Positions 7,452 to 15,573 of a stretch of DNA of 64,000 nucleotides are shown here, one piece after another (the first letter of the stretch is position 1; every line of letters begins with the position of its first letter). Origin of the DNA: Nocardioides sp. Soil797 (lineage in GTDB: Bacteria > Actinomycetota > Actinomycetes > Propionibacteriales > Nocardioidaceae); NCBI GenBank assembly GCA_001429555.1, contig LMSR01000018.1, forward strand, positions 1-64,000. The letters are read 5' to 3'. Made by a program: the position numbers and the translations under genes. The notes beneath the pieces are model-generated. The model did no database searches and had not been told where the DNA came from. It saw only the letters and a list, made by a program, of their open reading frames with translations.

Positions 7452-8783
7452 GTGAAGACCCGTGCAGTACTGGCGTGTGGAAGCGTTCTGTTGGCCCTGT
7501 TGGCGGGTGCCTGCGACACCGAGACCGGCCCGCCGGAGCCCGACCCGACGGGGACTGCGAAGAACCCGGTGAAGCTGTCCTTCCTGGCCTACGGGCCCGA
7601 GGAAGAGGTCGCTGCCATGCAGTCGACGGTCGACAAGTTCAACAACGACAACCCGACCACCCAGGTCAAGCTGGTGCAGGCCGACGACGCCGACGAGGTC
7701 ATCGACCTGCTCGCGTCGAAGACGCCGCCCGACGTCTACCTGCTCTCCCAGCGTGACCTGGCCGAGGTGTCCAAGCAGGGGCTGAACCAGCCCCTCGAGG
7801 AGCTCCTCGACTCCCGTGGCGTCGACTTCGGTGACTTCTACAAGCGCGACTCCGTGGAGGCCTTCTCCCTCGACAGTCGCCTGCAGTGCATGCCGTACGG
7901 CGTCTCCCCGATGGTCATGTACTACAACAGCGACCTCATCGACTGGGAGACGATGAAGGCGAAGGGGCTCAACGCTCCGGCGTCCCACTCCGCCTGGACC
8001 CTCGACCAGTTCGCGGACGCGGCAGAGTTCGCCTCCAGCCGACCGGGCGCCAAGGGCGTCTACATCGAGCCGACGCTCGAGGGGATCGCGCCGTTCATCT
8101 ACTCCGGTGACGGCCAGCTCTTCGACGACCAGCGTGAGCCCACGACGCTGGCGCTCTCGGAAGACTCCAGCCGCGAGGCGCTGGTCAAGACCATGGACAT
8201 CCTCCGCAGCGACAAGCTCACCCTCACTCCTCGCCAGCTGCGCAAGGAGTCCGCGCTCGACAGGTTCAAGAAGGGCAAGCTCGGGATGATCGCGGGCTAC
8301 CGCAACCTGGTCCCGGAGCTGCGCAAGACACCCAGCCTCAACTTCGACGTCATGCCGATGCCGGTGCTCGACACGAACACCACGGTCGGTGACGTCAGCG
8401 GCCTCTGCATCTCGGCAGAGCCGAAGAGCGTGTCCGCCGCTGCCAACTTCATCGTCGACATGATCTCCGGCGAGTCCGTCTCACGGGTTGCCGAGGCCGG
8501 CTACCTGGTGCCCTCCAACAACGAGGTCTCCGAAGGCGACTCGTTCCTGCAGCCCGACCAGCGCCCGGCGCATGCCGAGGTGTTCAACCGCAGTGTGCGC
8601 GACATCGTCTCCCCGCCGCTGCTGGACTCCTGGGCCGACCTGGAGGACGCGGTACACAAGCCGCTCTACAAGTTGTTCTACAACCGGGTGCTCAACCTGG
8701 AGGAGCTGACCGACGCGATCGACGAGGCATCGAAGCCGATCCTGGAGAACCAGGACGAGCCGTCGGCGACTTCGACGGAGTGA
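7452..8783 (+). CDS. Extracellular solute-binding lipoprotein (ABC family 1)
   Basis: The 443-aa protein is a family-1 (sugar-type) periplasmic-binding-protein homologue. A signal peptide ends at the lipobox LAGAC (Cys21). The mature part begins PVKLSFLAYGPEEEV and shows YGVSPMVMYYNSDLID, a typical hinge-region signature. The GTG start is preferred over ATGs upstream because the signal peptide begins there; a TATCGT box lies at 7409-7414 with a short leader. No permease or ATPase gene follows, so it is an orphan or works with a transporter encoded elsewhere. The substrate, probably a carbohydrate, is inferred from the family only. Confidence 0.85.
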   Translation: MKTRAVLACGSVLLALLAGACDTETGPPEPDPTGTAKNPVKLSFLAYGPEEEVAAMQSTVDKFNNDNPTTQVKLVQADDADEVIDLLASKTPPDVYLLSQRDLAEVSKQGLNQPLEELLDSRGVDFGDFYKRDSVEAFSLDSRLQCMPYGVSPMVMYYNSDLIDWETMKAKGLNAPASHSAWTLDQFADAAEFASSRPGAKGVYIEPTLEGIAPFIYSGDGQLFDDQREPTTLALSEDSSREALVKTMDILRSDKLTLTPRQLRKESALDRFKKGKLGMIAGYRNLVPELRKTPSLNFDVMPMPVLDTNTTVGDVSGLCISAEPKSVSAAANFIVDMISGESVSRVAEAGYLVPSNNEVSEGDSFLQPDQRPAHAEVFNRSVRDIVSPPLLDSWADLEDAVHKPLYKLFYNRVLNLEELTDAIDEASKPILENQDEPSATSTE

Positions 8784-8792
8784 CGCCGACCC

Positions 8793-8889
8793 GTCGCGGC
8801 CGGGTGGCGTACGGTGCGTGACGGCCGGGCGGCGTACGGCGGGTGCGTGACGGCCGGGCGGCGTACGGCGGGTGACGGCCGGGCGGCGG
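8793..8889. repeat. G+C-rich tandem repeat, about 3.5 units of 25-29 bp
   Basis: Units contain GACGGCCGGGCGGCGTACGG. They fill most of the 172-bp gap between two convergent genes (the solute-binding lipoprotein and RNase D). They may act as a terminator or a recombination-prone spacer. No gene is visible here. Confidence 0.75.
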
Positions 8890-8955
8890 TTCGCCCACCT
8901 CAAGTTGCATCAAGCACCGACCTCTCGGCCGGCAATGCTCGGCGCACGGGTGGGA

Positions 8956-10302
8956 TCAGGAGGGGTCAGCCTCGGCGTCGAGGATGGCCTCGGTGAGCAC
9001 CGGGGCGACCAGGTTGATCTGCCAGGGGCGGGCGCCGTGGTCGGTGAGCGATCGGCGTACGGCGTCGGAGAGTGCCTCGGGGTCGCGGGTCTCGGGTGGG
9101 GTCCACAGCACGCGACGCAGGGTGTCGGGGGTGAGCAGGTTCTCCACCGGGAGGTGGTTCTCCTCGGCAAGGGTGGCCATGTTCTCCCGAGCGCTGGCCA
9201 ACCGCTTGGCCGCGATCGGGTCCTTCTCGGCCCAGGCGCGGGCCACGGGCGGGCCGTCGCCGCGCGGGCCGCGCTGGGGCAGCTCGTCCTCGGGCAGCTC
9301 GCGTGCTGCAGTCAGTGCGGCCACCCACTTGGCGGCATGGCGCTCGGCGCCACGCCCGTGGAAACCCTTGGTACGCAGCAGGGTGGCGCGATCGGTGGGC
9401 AGGGCCAGGGCCGCGGCGATGATCGCCGAGTCGGGCAGGATGCGACCCGGGGTGACGTCGCGCTCCTCGGCGGTGGCGTCGCGGGCCTCCCAGAGAGCGC
9501 GTACGGCGGCCAGTGCGCGACGACCACGCACCTTGTGCAGCTGGGAGGTACGTCGCCACGGCTCGGCGCGCTTGGTCGGGGTGAACCCGAGCAGGTGCTC
9601 GAACTCCTCGCGGGCCCACTGCGCCTTGCCCGACTCCTCGAGCTCGGCGGCCATCACCGCGCGAAGCTCGACGAGCGGCTCGACGTCGAGCGCCGCATAC
9701 TCCAACCAGGACTCGGGCAACGGCCGCTTCGACCAGTCTGCCGCCGAGTGCTCCTTGCGCAACGACTTGCCGAGCGTGGTCTCGACCAGCGTGGCCAGAC
9801 CGACCCGGGGGTAGCCCAGCAACCGGCCCGCCAGCTCGGTGTCGAACAGCGAGGTCGGGCGCAGCCCCACCTCGGCCAGGCAGGCGAGGTCTTGGGTGGC
9901 CGCGTGCAGGATCCACTCGACGCCCTCCAAGGCTTCCTGGAGGTCGTCGAGGTTGTCGAAGGCGATCGGGTCGACCAGCGCGGTGCCGGATCCCTCGCGG
10001 CGCAGCTGGATCAGGTAGGCGCGCGCGGAGTAGCGGTAGCCCGAGGCACGCTCTGCGTCGATGGCGACCGGGCCGGTGCCGGCCGCGAAGCGGCGTACGA
10101 CGTCGGCCAGCGCGCCGGGTGTCTCGACGACGGGCGGCAGTCCGTCACGCAGGGTCAGCAGTGGCTTCGGCTCGGGCGGGGGTTCCACCGCCTCGGCGGA
10201 GTCGGCCGGGGAGTCAGCCGGGGAGTCGGCCGGGGAATCGGTGGCAGCGTTGGACGGTGGCTCGGCGGAGACCGGGCCAGTGGGGTCAGCGGGTTCGCTC
10301 AC
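8956..10302 (-). CDS. rnd: Ribonuclease D family 3'-5' exonuclease with HRDC domain
   Basis: The 448-aa protein is a DEDD-type exoribonuclease acting on structured RNA 3' ends. Exo I is IDAERASGY (D82, E84), Exo II is HAATQDLACLA and Exo III is YAALDVEPL (Y-x3-D); an HRDC domain follows (QLHKVRGRRALAAVRALWEARD). The GTG start overlaps the stop of the DUF3000 gene as GTGA, so translation is coupled. An N-terminal linker contains DSPADSPADSPADS, coded by a 12-bp tandem repeat, which is a likely source of length variation. Pairing with DUF3000 next to hemE is a common actinobacterial arrangement. Confidence 0.9.
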   Translation of the reverse strand: MSEPADPTGPVSAEPPSNAATDSPADSPADSPADSAEAVEPPPEPKPLLTLRDGLPPVVETPGALADVVRRFAAGTGPVAIDAERASGYRYSARAYLIQLRREGSGTALVDPIAFDNLDDLQEALEGVEWILHAATQDLACLAEVGLRPTSLFDTELAGRLLGYPRVGLATLVETTLGKSLRKEHSAADWSKRPLPESWLEYAALDVEPLVELRAVMAAELEESGKAQWAREEFEHLLGFTPTKRAEPWRRTSQLHKVRGRRALAAVRALWEARDATAEERDVTPGRILPDSAIIAAALALPTDRATLLRTKGFHGRGAERHAAKWVAALTAARELPEDELPQRGPRGDGPPVARAWAEKDPIAAKRLASARENMATLAEENHLPVENLLTPDTLRRVLWTPPETRDPEALSDAVRRSLTDHGARPWQINLVAPVLTEAILDAEADPS

Positions 10303-10925
10303 TGGGCAGGACCGCGCTGGCCACGTCGACTCGGCATGGCGGTGACTCCCTCGGGGACCGGCTCGAGGCCGACCGCGGTGCACAGCAGCTCTCCCCATGC
10401 CTCGACGTGGGCGGAGACGTCGAGATCGCCGTTGTCGGGGCCGACCGGCGTCCATGACGCACGCAGCTCGATCTGGGCGGAGCCTTCTTCGTCGGCCATG
10501 CTGCCGAAGTTCTCCGTGCACACGCAGGTGACCGTGCCGGAGGGAGCGGCGAACCCCGCGCCGTGGGCGTCGAGGGCCTCGGTGAGCCAGGACCAGCCGA
10601 CCGCGCTGAGCAACGGGTCGGCGGCCAGCTCCGGGTCGATCTCGGCGCGGGCATAGGCCACGAAGCGGAACGTGCCCGCCCAGGCGTCGTTGCCGGCCGG
10701 GTCGTGCAGCAGGATCAGGCGCCCGGTGCCGATGTCGGCGTCGTCGACGGTCACGTCGGCCGACAGTGCGCTCGCGTGGGGAGCAATGCGTTGTGGCGCG
10801 GGCATCGACTCGCAGAACACCTCCGGCCGCAGCTTGGCCGCATGCATGCTGTCGACGGCCACCCGGAATTCCTCCGGGGGCGCGCTCACACCCGATCCGG
10901 GGTGTGTCTCTTGCCGGACCACCAT
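10299..10925 (-). CDS. DUF3000 domain protein
   Basis: The 208-aa protein matches the actinobacterial DUF3000 family: PPEEFRVAVDSMHAA at the start and GWSWLTEALDAHGA plus VTCVCTENFGSM in the middle. The function is unknown; the family is nearly always next to an RNase D gene, to which this one is translationally coupled. There is no signal peptide or membrane segment. The ATG at 10925 is chosen because a TAGTGT box ends 7 nt upstream, and it diverges from hemE with about 70 bp between the two starts. Confidence 0.85.
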   Translation of the reverse strand: MVVRQETHPGSGVSAPPEEFRVAVDSMHAAKLRPEVFCESMPAPQRIAPHASALSADVTVDDADIGTGRLILLHDPAGNDAWAGTFRFVAYARAEIDPELAADPLLSAVGWSWLTEALDAHGAGFAAPSGTVTCVCTENFGSMADEEGSAQIELRASWTPVGPDNGDLDVSAHVEAWGELLCTAVGLEPVPEGVTAMPSRRGQRGPAQ

Positions 10926-10932
10926 GGCCTCC

Positions 10933-10938
10933 ACACTA
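10933..10938 (-). promoter_or_regulatory. -10 box TAGTGT of the DUF3000-rnd operon
   Basis: On the minus strand TAGTGT is followed by GGAGGCC and the ATG at 10925. It fits a leaderless start, although GGAGG could also serve ribosome binding. Confidence 0.55.
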
Positions 10939-10996
10939 GGCGCTGCGGGACGGGGTCCGATGTGTGCCACGCCGCCTGACCTGCGAAGATTCAGGG

Positions 10997-12046
10997 GTGA
11001 CTGCCTCGACCTCGCCTGATCGGCTTCGTGACTCCGCCTTCCTGCGTGCTGCGCGAGGTGAGACGCCCGACCACACCCCGGTCTGGTTCATGCGCCAGGC
11101 CGGACGTTCGCTGCCGGAGTACCTCAAGGTCCGCGAGGGCATCGGAATGCTCGAGTCGTGCATGGATGCCGAGCTGATCACCGAGATCACCCTGCAGCCG
11201 GTTCGCCGGTACGGCGTCGATGCGGCGATCTTCTTCTCCGACATCGTGCTGCCGCTCAAGGCGGTCGGCGTCGACCTCGACATCGTGCCCGGCGTCGGAC
11301 CGGTGATCGCGAAGCCGGTCCAGACCCTCGCCGACGTCGAGGCGATTCCCGACCTGGTCGACGACCACGTCCCCTTCATCATCGAGGCCGTGCGCTCCCT
11401 GGTCGCCGAGTTGGGCGCCACGCCGCTGATCGGCTTCGCGGGAGCGCCGTTCACGGTCGCGTCCTACCTGGTCGAGGGCGGTCCGTCGAAGGATCACGCG
11501 AAGACCAAGGCGATGATGTTCGGCGCTCCCGACGTGTGGGATGCGCTGATGCGCAAGATCGGCGGCATCGCCGCGGCGTACCTCAAGGTGCAGGTCGACG
11601 CCGGCGCGAGCGCCGTACAGCTCTTCGACTCCTGGGCCGGTGCCCTGACCCCGGCCGACTACGAGGCCCACGTGATGCCGCACTCGGCACGAGTCCTGGC
11701 CACGGCCGGCGAGCTCGACGTGCCGCGCATCCACTTCGGCGTCGGCACCTCCAACCTGCTCGGCCTGATGGGTGAGGCCGGCGCCGACGTGGTCGGCGTC
11801 GACTGGCGTACGCCGCTGGGTTCCGCGATCCCGCAGGTGGGGGACCGCGGGGTGCAGGGCAACCTCGACCCGACCCTGGTCTTCGCCCCCACCGAGGTGA
11901 TGCTCGAGCGCGCCGGTCAGGTGATCGAGGCGGGTCGCGCGGCCAAGGGGCACATCTTCAACCTCGGCCACGGAGTGATTCCCTCGACGAACCCGGACCA
12001 GCTCAAGAAGCTGACCGAGTTCGTCCAGGGCTATCCGCTGGCCTGA
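10997..12046 (+). CDS. hemE: Uroporphyrinogen decarboxylase HemE
   Basis: HemE decarboxylates uroporphyrinogen III to coproporphyrinogen III in heme synthesis. The 349-aa product has the family signatures PVWFMRQAGRSLPEY near the N-terminus, FFSDIVLPLKAVG with the catalytic Asp, GFAGAPFTVASYL, and HFGVGTSNLL. The GTG at 10997 gives the usual length; an upstream ATG would add non-conserved residues. The partners hemY and hemQ lie 10.5 kb downstream, separated by the DUF4349 gene, the sulfur locus and an acetyltransferase gene. Confidence 0.95.
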   Translation: MTASTSPDRLRDSAFLRAARGETPDHTPVWFMRQAGRSLPEYLKVREGIGMLESCMDAELITEITLQPVRRYGVDAAIFFSDIVLPLKAVGVDLDIVPGVGPVIAKPVQTLADVEAIPDLVDDHVPFIIEAVRSLVAELGATPLIGFAGAPFTVASYLVEGGPSKDHAKTKAMMFGAPDVWDALMRKIGGIAAAYLKVQVDAGASAVQLFDSWAGALTPADYEAHVMPHSARVLATAGELDVPRIHFGVGTSNLLGLMGEAGADVVGVDWRTPLGSAIPQVGDRGVQGNLDPTLVFAPTEVMLERAGQVIEAGRAAKGHIFNLGHGVIPSTNPDQLKKLTEFVQGYPLA

Positions 12047-12063
12047 GTGGGGCGAACGACGCT

Positions 12064-12145
12064 GTCACAACCTCGCACGTGTTCGATCGTGACGTTCGTT
12101 CGGCCCGTGACGCCGTCGCAACCTCGCACGTGTTTGGTTGTGACG
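12064..12145. repeat. Two 31-bp repeats with dyad symmetry
   Basis: Units at 12064-12094 and 12115-12145 share CAACCTCGCACGTGTT and are flanked by GTC(A/G)CAACC and its reverse complement GGTTGTGAC, perfect or nearly so in the second unit. They lie between the convergent hemE and DUF4349 genes and could form stem-loops or bind a dimeric protein. Confidence 0.7.
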
Positions 12146-12198
12146 CCGGGGGCCCACGCCGGACGCCGGGGTCGGGGCAGGGGCAGGGGCTCGACGGG

Positions 12199-13140
12199 TC
12201 ACGTGTCGGGGCTGATCCGGCGCGGGCGCATCCGGCGGACGAGGATCGCCAGTGGAATCCCGATCACGAGCAGCAGCACGGCGAAGGGCAGCAGGGCACC
12301 GACGAACTGTGCAGTGCCGGCCCCGAGCACCGCGAGTGCCGACCAGCCACCGAGTAGGCCGGCGACGAACGCGTTGTGCCCGTCGTCCTTCTTCTTCTCG
12401 ACGACCGCCTCATCGTGCTCGAGGTGGACGGTGATGGTGGAGAGACTGGTCTGGTCCTGGAGGTAGGCCTGTTGTGACTTCAGCGAGTCGAGGTCCGCCT
12501 GTCGGGAGCTGAGCTGGGACTCGATGGAGACGATGTCGGAGAGGTCCTGTGCGCGGGCGAGCAGGGCCTCGATGCGCCGCAGGCTCTTCTCCTGGGCGCG
12601 GATGCGGACCTTGTTGTCGATGACCTGGGTGGTCACGTCCTCCGAGCTGCGACTCGACGAGGTGAGATCGGCAACCTCACCGAGCTCGGTCATCGCCTTG
12701 TCGAACTCACCGATCGGGACCCGGAGCACGATCCGGACACGCCTCAGGTTGCCGTCGTCGTCGGTGGAGCCGTTCTCGTCGGCGATGGTCCCGTGGTGGG
12801 CGTCGATCACCTTCTGCAGGTCGAACCTGGCCTTCTCGGTGTCGTCACTGCTCAGCGAGATGGTGCCGGTGCTGATCACTGCCCGGGTCTGTGGGGCGGT
12901 GCGATTGGCGCCGGGCGTCTCGTTCTTCTGCGTGGAGTCGCTGTCGGAACCGCCACCGGCTGCCTCGCTCGGCGCGGCCTCGTCCGGTGGCTGGGTCTCG
13001 GTCATCATGTCGGCGGTGGCGCCCTGTCGGTCGGCTGAGGAGCTGTCTCCGGAGCCGTCGGATCCCCCCGCGGAACAACCCGTGAGCGCGATCAGCCCGG
13101 CGGCGACCAACGGGACGGCGTACTTCGTGAGTGGTTTCAT
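12199..13140 (-). CDS. DUF4349 lipoprotein with C-terminal membrane anchor
   Basis: The 313-aa product has a lipobox LTGC (Cys22), a Ser/Gly/Asp-rich linker, a DUF4349 domain (ISTGTISLSSDDTEKAR through VRIVLRVPIGEFDKAMTELGEV), a heptad-rich coiled coil around residues 180-235, and one transmembrane helix near the C-terminus (LLPFAVLLLVIGIPLAILV) followed by RRMRPRR. DUF4349 proteins are cell-envelope proteins of unknown function. The gene converges on hemE and starts about 75 bp from the LysR gene's end. Confidence 0.88.
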   Translation of the reverse strand: MKPLTKYAVPLVAAGLIALTGCSAGGSDGSGDSSSADRQGATADMMTETQPPDEAAPSEAAGGGSDSDSTQKNETPGANRTAPQTRAVISTGTISLSSDDTEKARFDLQKVIDAHHGTIADENGSTDDDGNLRRVRIVLRVPIGEFDKAMTELGEVADLTSSSRSSEDVTTQVIDNKVRIRAQEKSLRRIEALLARAQDLSDIVSIESQLSSRQADLDSLKSQQAYLQDQTSLSTITVHLEHDEAVVEKKKDDGHNAFVAGLLGGWSALAVLGAGTAQFVGALLPFAVLLLVIGIPLAILVRRMRPRRISPDT

Positions 13141-13215
13141 GCAGGTCGGACGAGCGACGCGACGATCTGGTTCCGTGACGGCAGCGCTCCACCCGCCGAC
13201 CCGAGGGCCCGGCGG

Positions 13216-14127
13216 TCAGGCGGTGGCACCCACTCGACGCTCGGCCTGGGCGATCAGGGCGGCGCGCAGGTCGCGCGGTGGCTGGCGCTGCAGGTTGCCG
13301 CGGCGCTGCAACAGCATGAGGCGTACGCCGGTCGCGTCGTCGCTGAGTCGTCGCTGGGTGAGCACCCCGCTGGTCTCCAGCGGATCGCCGACGACGCTGT
13401 AGTCGGGGAGCACGGTGATGCCCAGCCCCTGGGCGACCATCACCTTGCCCATCTCGGCGCCGTCGGTGCGCAGGGCTGCGGCGACGTTCTCGCTGTCGAG
13501 GATGCGGTGCACGAAGCGGTGCATCACGAACCCCTGCCGCATGACCACGAGGTCGTGGCGGTGCAGCTCCTCGATGCTGACGCTCTCGAGGTCGGCGAGG
13601 GGATGGTCGGTGCGGCACACGACGACCGGACGACCGCGCAGCAGCTGCGTCGCGGTCAGGTCCGGAGACGTGTCGTCACCGTCGAGGAGGTTGACCAGGC
13701 CGAGATCCAGCGCGCCCTCGGCCAGGCCCTCCTCGATCTCCGCCTGCTGGGCGGTCACCAGCTCGATGGTGATCTGTGGGTTGTCACGCCGCAGGTCGCG
13801 CACCGCGGAGGCGAACAAGGTGGACGTGGCGGCATCGACGCTGCCGACCCGGATCGTCGACCCGGCCTGTGACTGGTCGCCCGCGGCCGTGCGCAGGCGC
13901 CCGACGGCATCGAGGACGTCGCCCATGCTCTGCAACAGCTCGCGCCCGTGTCGGCTGATGCGAGCACCGGAGCGGCGCCGGTCGAGCAGCGTGACACCCA
14001 GCTCCCGCTCGAGCTTGCTGATCGCCTCGCTCAGTGCGGGTTGGGAGATGTGGAGGGAGGCGCTGGCCCGCCGCAGCGACCCGTGCTCGGTGACTGCGGT
14101 GATGTATTGCAACTGCTCGATCCGCAC
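13216..14127 (-). CDS. LysR-family transcriptional regulator
   Basis: The 303-aa protein has the LysR winged helix-turn-helix at residues 1-60 (QYITAVTEHGSLRRASASLHISQPALSEAISKLERELG) and a substrate-binding-like effector domain. The GTG at 14127 is chosen because AAGGAG lies 10 nt upstream. It diverges from the seven-gene sulfone/sulfonate operon, the usual layout for a LysR activator of its neighbour, so it probably controls that operon in response to sulfur status (inference; CysB/Cbl-type regulators are the analogy). Confidence 0.9.
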   Translation of the reverse strand: MRIEQLQYITAVTEHGSLRRASASLHISQPALSEAISKLERELGVTLLDRRRSGARISRHGRELLQSMGDVLDAVGRLRTAAGDQSQAGSTIRVGSVDAATSTLFASAVRDLRRDNPQITIELVTAQQAEIEEGLAEGALDLGLVNLLDGDDTSPDLTATQLLRGRPVVVCRTDHPLADLESVSIEELHRHDLVVMRQGFVMHRFVHRILDSENVAAALRTDGAEMGKVMVAQGLGITVLPDYSVVGDPLETSGVLTQRRLSDDATGVRLMLLQRRGNLQRQPPRDLRAALIAQAERRVGATA

Positions 14128-14285
14128 GTTGGCTTGCTCCTTGATCCGTGGGGGCCGGTGGAAGGCCTGACCTGCCACCCCCTCAGGCATTGCTGCCTGT
14201 CCAGAGGTGGTTTCAACTTGTTTCTGTGATTCTAGACTAGTTCACTAGACATTGTTCAGTTCGATCCCGTCCCGGAAGGCAGCCG
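14128..14285. promoter_or_regulatory. Divergent control region, LysR regulator / sulfur operon
   Basis: The region is A+T-richer than its surroundings near 14211-14260. CTAGAC occurs twice as a direct repeat (14232-14237 and 14245-14250), and ACTAGTTCACTAG spans the interval. TAGACT at 14233-14238 could be a -10 box for the operon. The repeats are candidates for LysR-type binding. GGAAGG at 14274-14279 is the ribosome-binding site of the first operon gene. Confidence 0.5.
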
Positions 14286-15515
14286 ATGTCGATCTCCACC
14301 TCGTCCCAGCGCAGCTCCACGAACGAGCCCCAGCCCACGACGCCCGCAGACTGGGTCGCTCGGGCCGAGGCGGTGGCCACCCAGCTGGCCATCGACGCGG
14401 TGGAGCGCGACCGGGCCAACGCCACGCCGTACGCCGAGGTGCAGCTGTTGAAGGACTCCGGCCTGGTCACCCTCCTGGGCCCGGTCGAGCACGGTGGCGG
14501 CGGCCAGAGCTGGACCACCGCGAACCGGGTGATCCGGGCGATCTCCGCCGGCGACGGATCCATCGGCCAGCTGATCGGCTACCACTACCTCTGGTCCTGG
14601 GCGGTGCGCCTGGTCGGCACGCCCGAGCAGGTCGCTGCGGTCGAGCAGCAGGCCGTGCAGAACCAGTGGTTCTTCGGGGGTGCGGTCAACCCGCGCGACA
14701 GTGACCTGGTCATCACCGAGGTCGACGGAGAGCTGGCCTACAACGGCCGGAAGTCCTTCTCCACCGGCGGACGGGTCTCGGACGTGACCGTGCTGGAAGG
14801 CGTCATCGAGGGCACGGACGACCACGTCTTCGCCATCGTGCCGACCCAGCAGGACGGCATCCGGTTCCTGGGGGACTGGGACAACCTGGGTCAGCGCCTC
14901 ACCGAGAGCGGCGGCGTGGAGATCGTCGACGTCCGGGTGCCGTGGGAGGCCGCCGCAGGGTATGTCGACCGGGTGTTCCAGCCGCGCGTCTACAACACCC
15001 TCAACGTCCCGCTCATCCAGCTCATCTTCGCCAACATCTATGTGGGCATCGGCCAGGGAGCGCTGAGCACCGCGGCCACCTACACGCGGGACCGGACCCG
15101 CGCCTGGCCCTACGCCGGCGACGTCAAGCAGAACGCGGCGGCCGAGTTCCACGTGCAGGAGACCTACGGCGACCTGCAGTCGAAGCTGTGGGCAGCCGAG
15201 GCACTCACCGAGCAGGCGGCCACCCTGATCGAGACGATCAACGCGCACGCCGACTCCGTCACCGCGGAGGAGCGCGGCGAAGCGGCGGTGGTGATAGCCG
15301 CAGCCAAGCAGGTCGCCAACGACGCGGCCCTGGAGATCACCAACCGCATCTTCGAGGTCACCGGAGCCAGGGCCACCGCCAACTCCGTGGGGCTCGACCT
15401 GTTCTGGCGCAACATCCGCACGCACAGCCTGCACGACCCGGTGGCCCACAAACGAGCCGAGGTGGGCCGCTTCGCACTGCTCGGCGAGATCCCGGAACCG
15501 ACCTGGTACACGTGA
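14286..15515 (+). CDS. DszC/SfnC-type flavin-dependent monooxygenase (acyl-CoA dehydrogenase fold)
   Basis: The 409-aa product belongs to the acyl-CoA-dehydrogenase-fold monooxygenases that include dibenzothiophene monooxygenase DszC, SfnC and MsuC. Visible features are PVEHGGGGQSW, the NPRDSDLVITEVDG flavin-side segment, GRKSFSTGGRVSDV, and a C-terminal FWRNIRTHSLHDPVAHKRAEVG typical of DszC-like enzymes. These enzymes use FMNH2 and O2 to oxidise sulfur compounds. In this operon a role such as methanesulfinate or related sulfur oxidation is likely (inference). The start has a GGAAGG ribosome-binding site. Confidence 0.83.
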   Translation: MSISTSSQRSSTNEPQPTTPADWVARAEAVATQLAIDAVERDRANATPYAEVQLLKDSGLVTLLGPVEHGGGGQSWTTANRVIRAISAGDGSIGQLIGYHYLWSWAVRLVGTPEQVAAVEQQAVQNQWFFGGAVNPRDSDLVITEVDGELAYNGRKSFSTGGRVSDVTVLEGVIEGTDDHVFAIVPTQQDGIRFLGDWDNLGQRLTESGGVEIVDVRVPWEAAAGYVDRVFQPRVYNTLNVPLIQLIFANIYVGIGQGALSTAATYTRDRTRAWPYAGDVKQNAAAEFHVQETYGDLQSKLWAAEALTEQAATLIETINAHADSVTAEERGEAAVVIAAAKQVANDAALEITNRIFEVTGARATANSVGLDLFWRNIRTHSLHDPVAHKRAEVGRFALLGEIPEPTWYT

Positions 15516-15573
15516 GCGCCACCCCGCGGCGACCTTTCCCACAGTCCACCCACGACGTCCCCGAGGTGACTCC

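Noticed and set aside
8872..10656. 594-aa open frame on the + strand
   Set aside because: It is antisense to rnd and DUF3000, is low in sequence complexity typical of a G+C shadow frame, and shows no domain.
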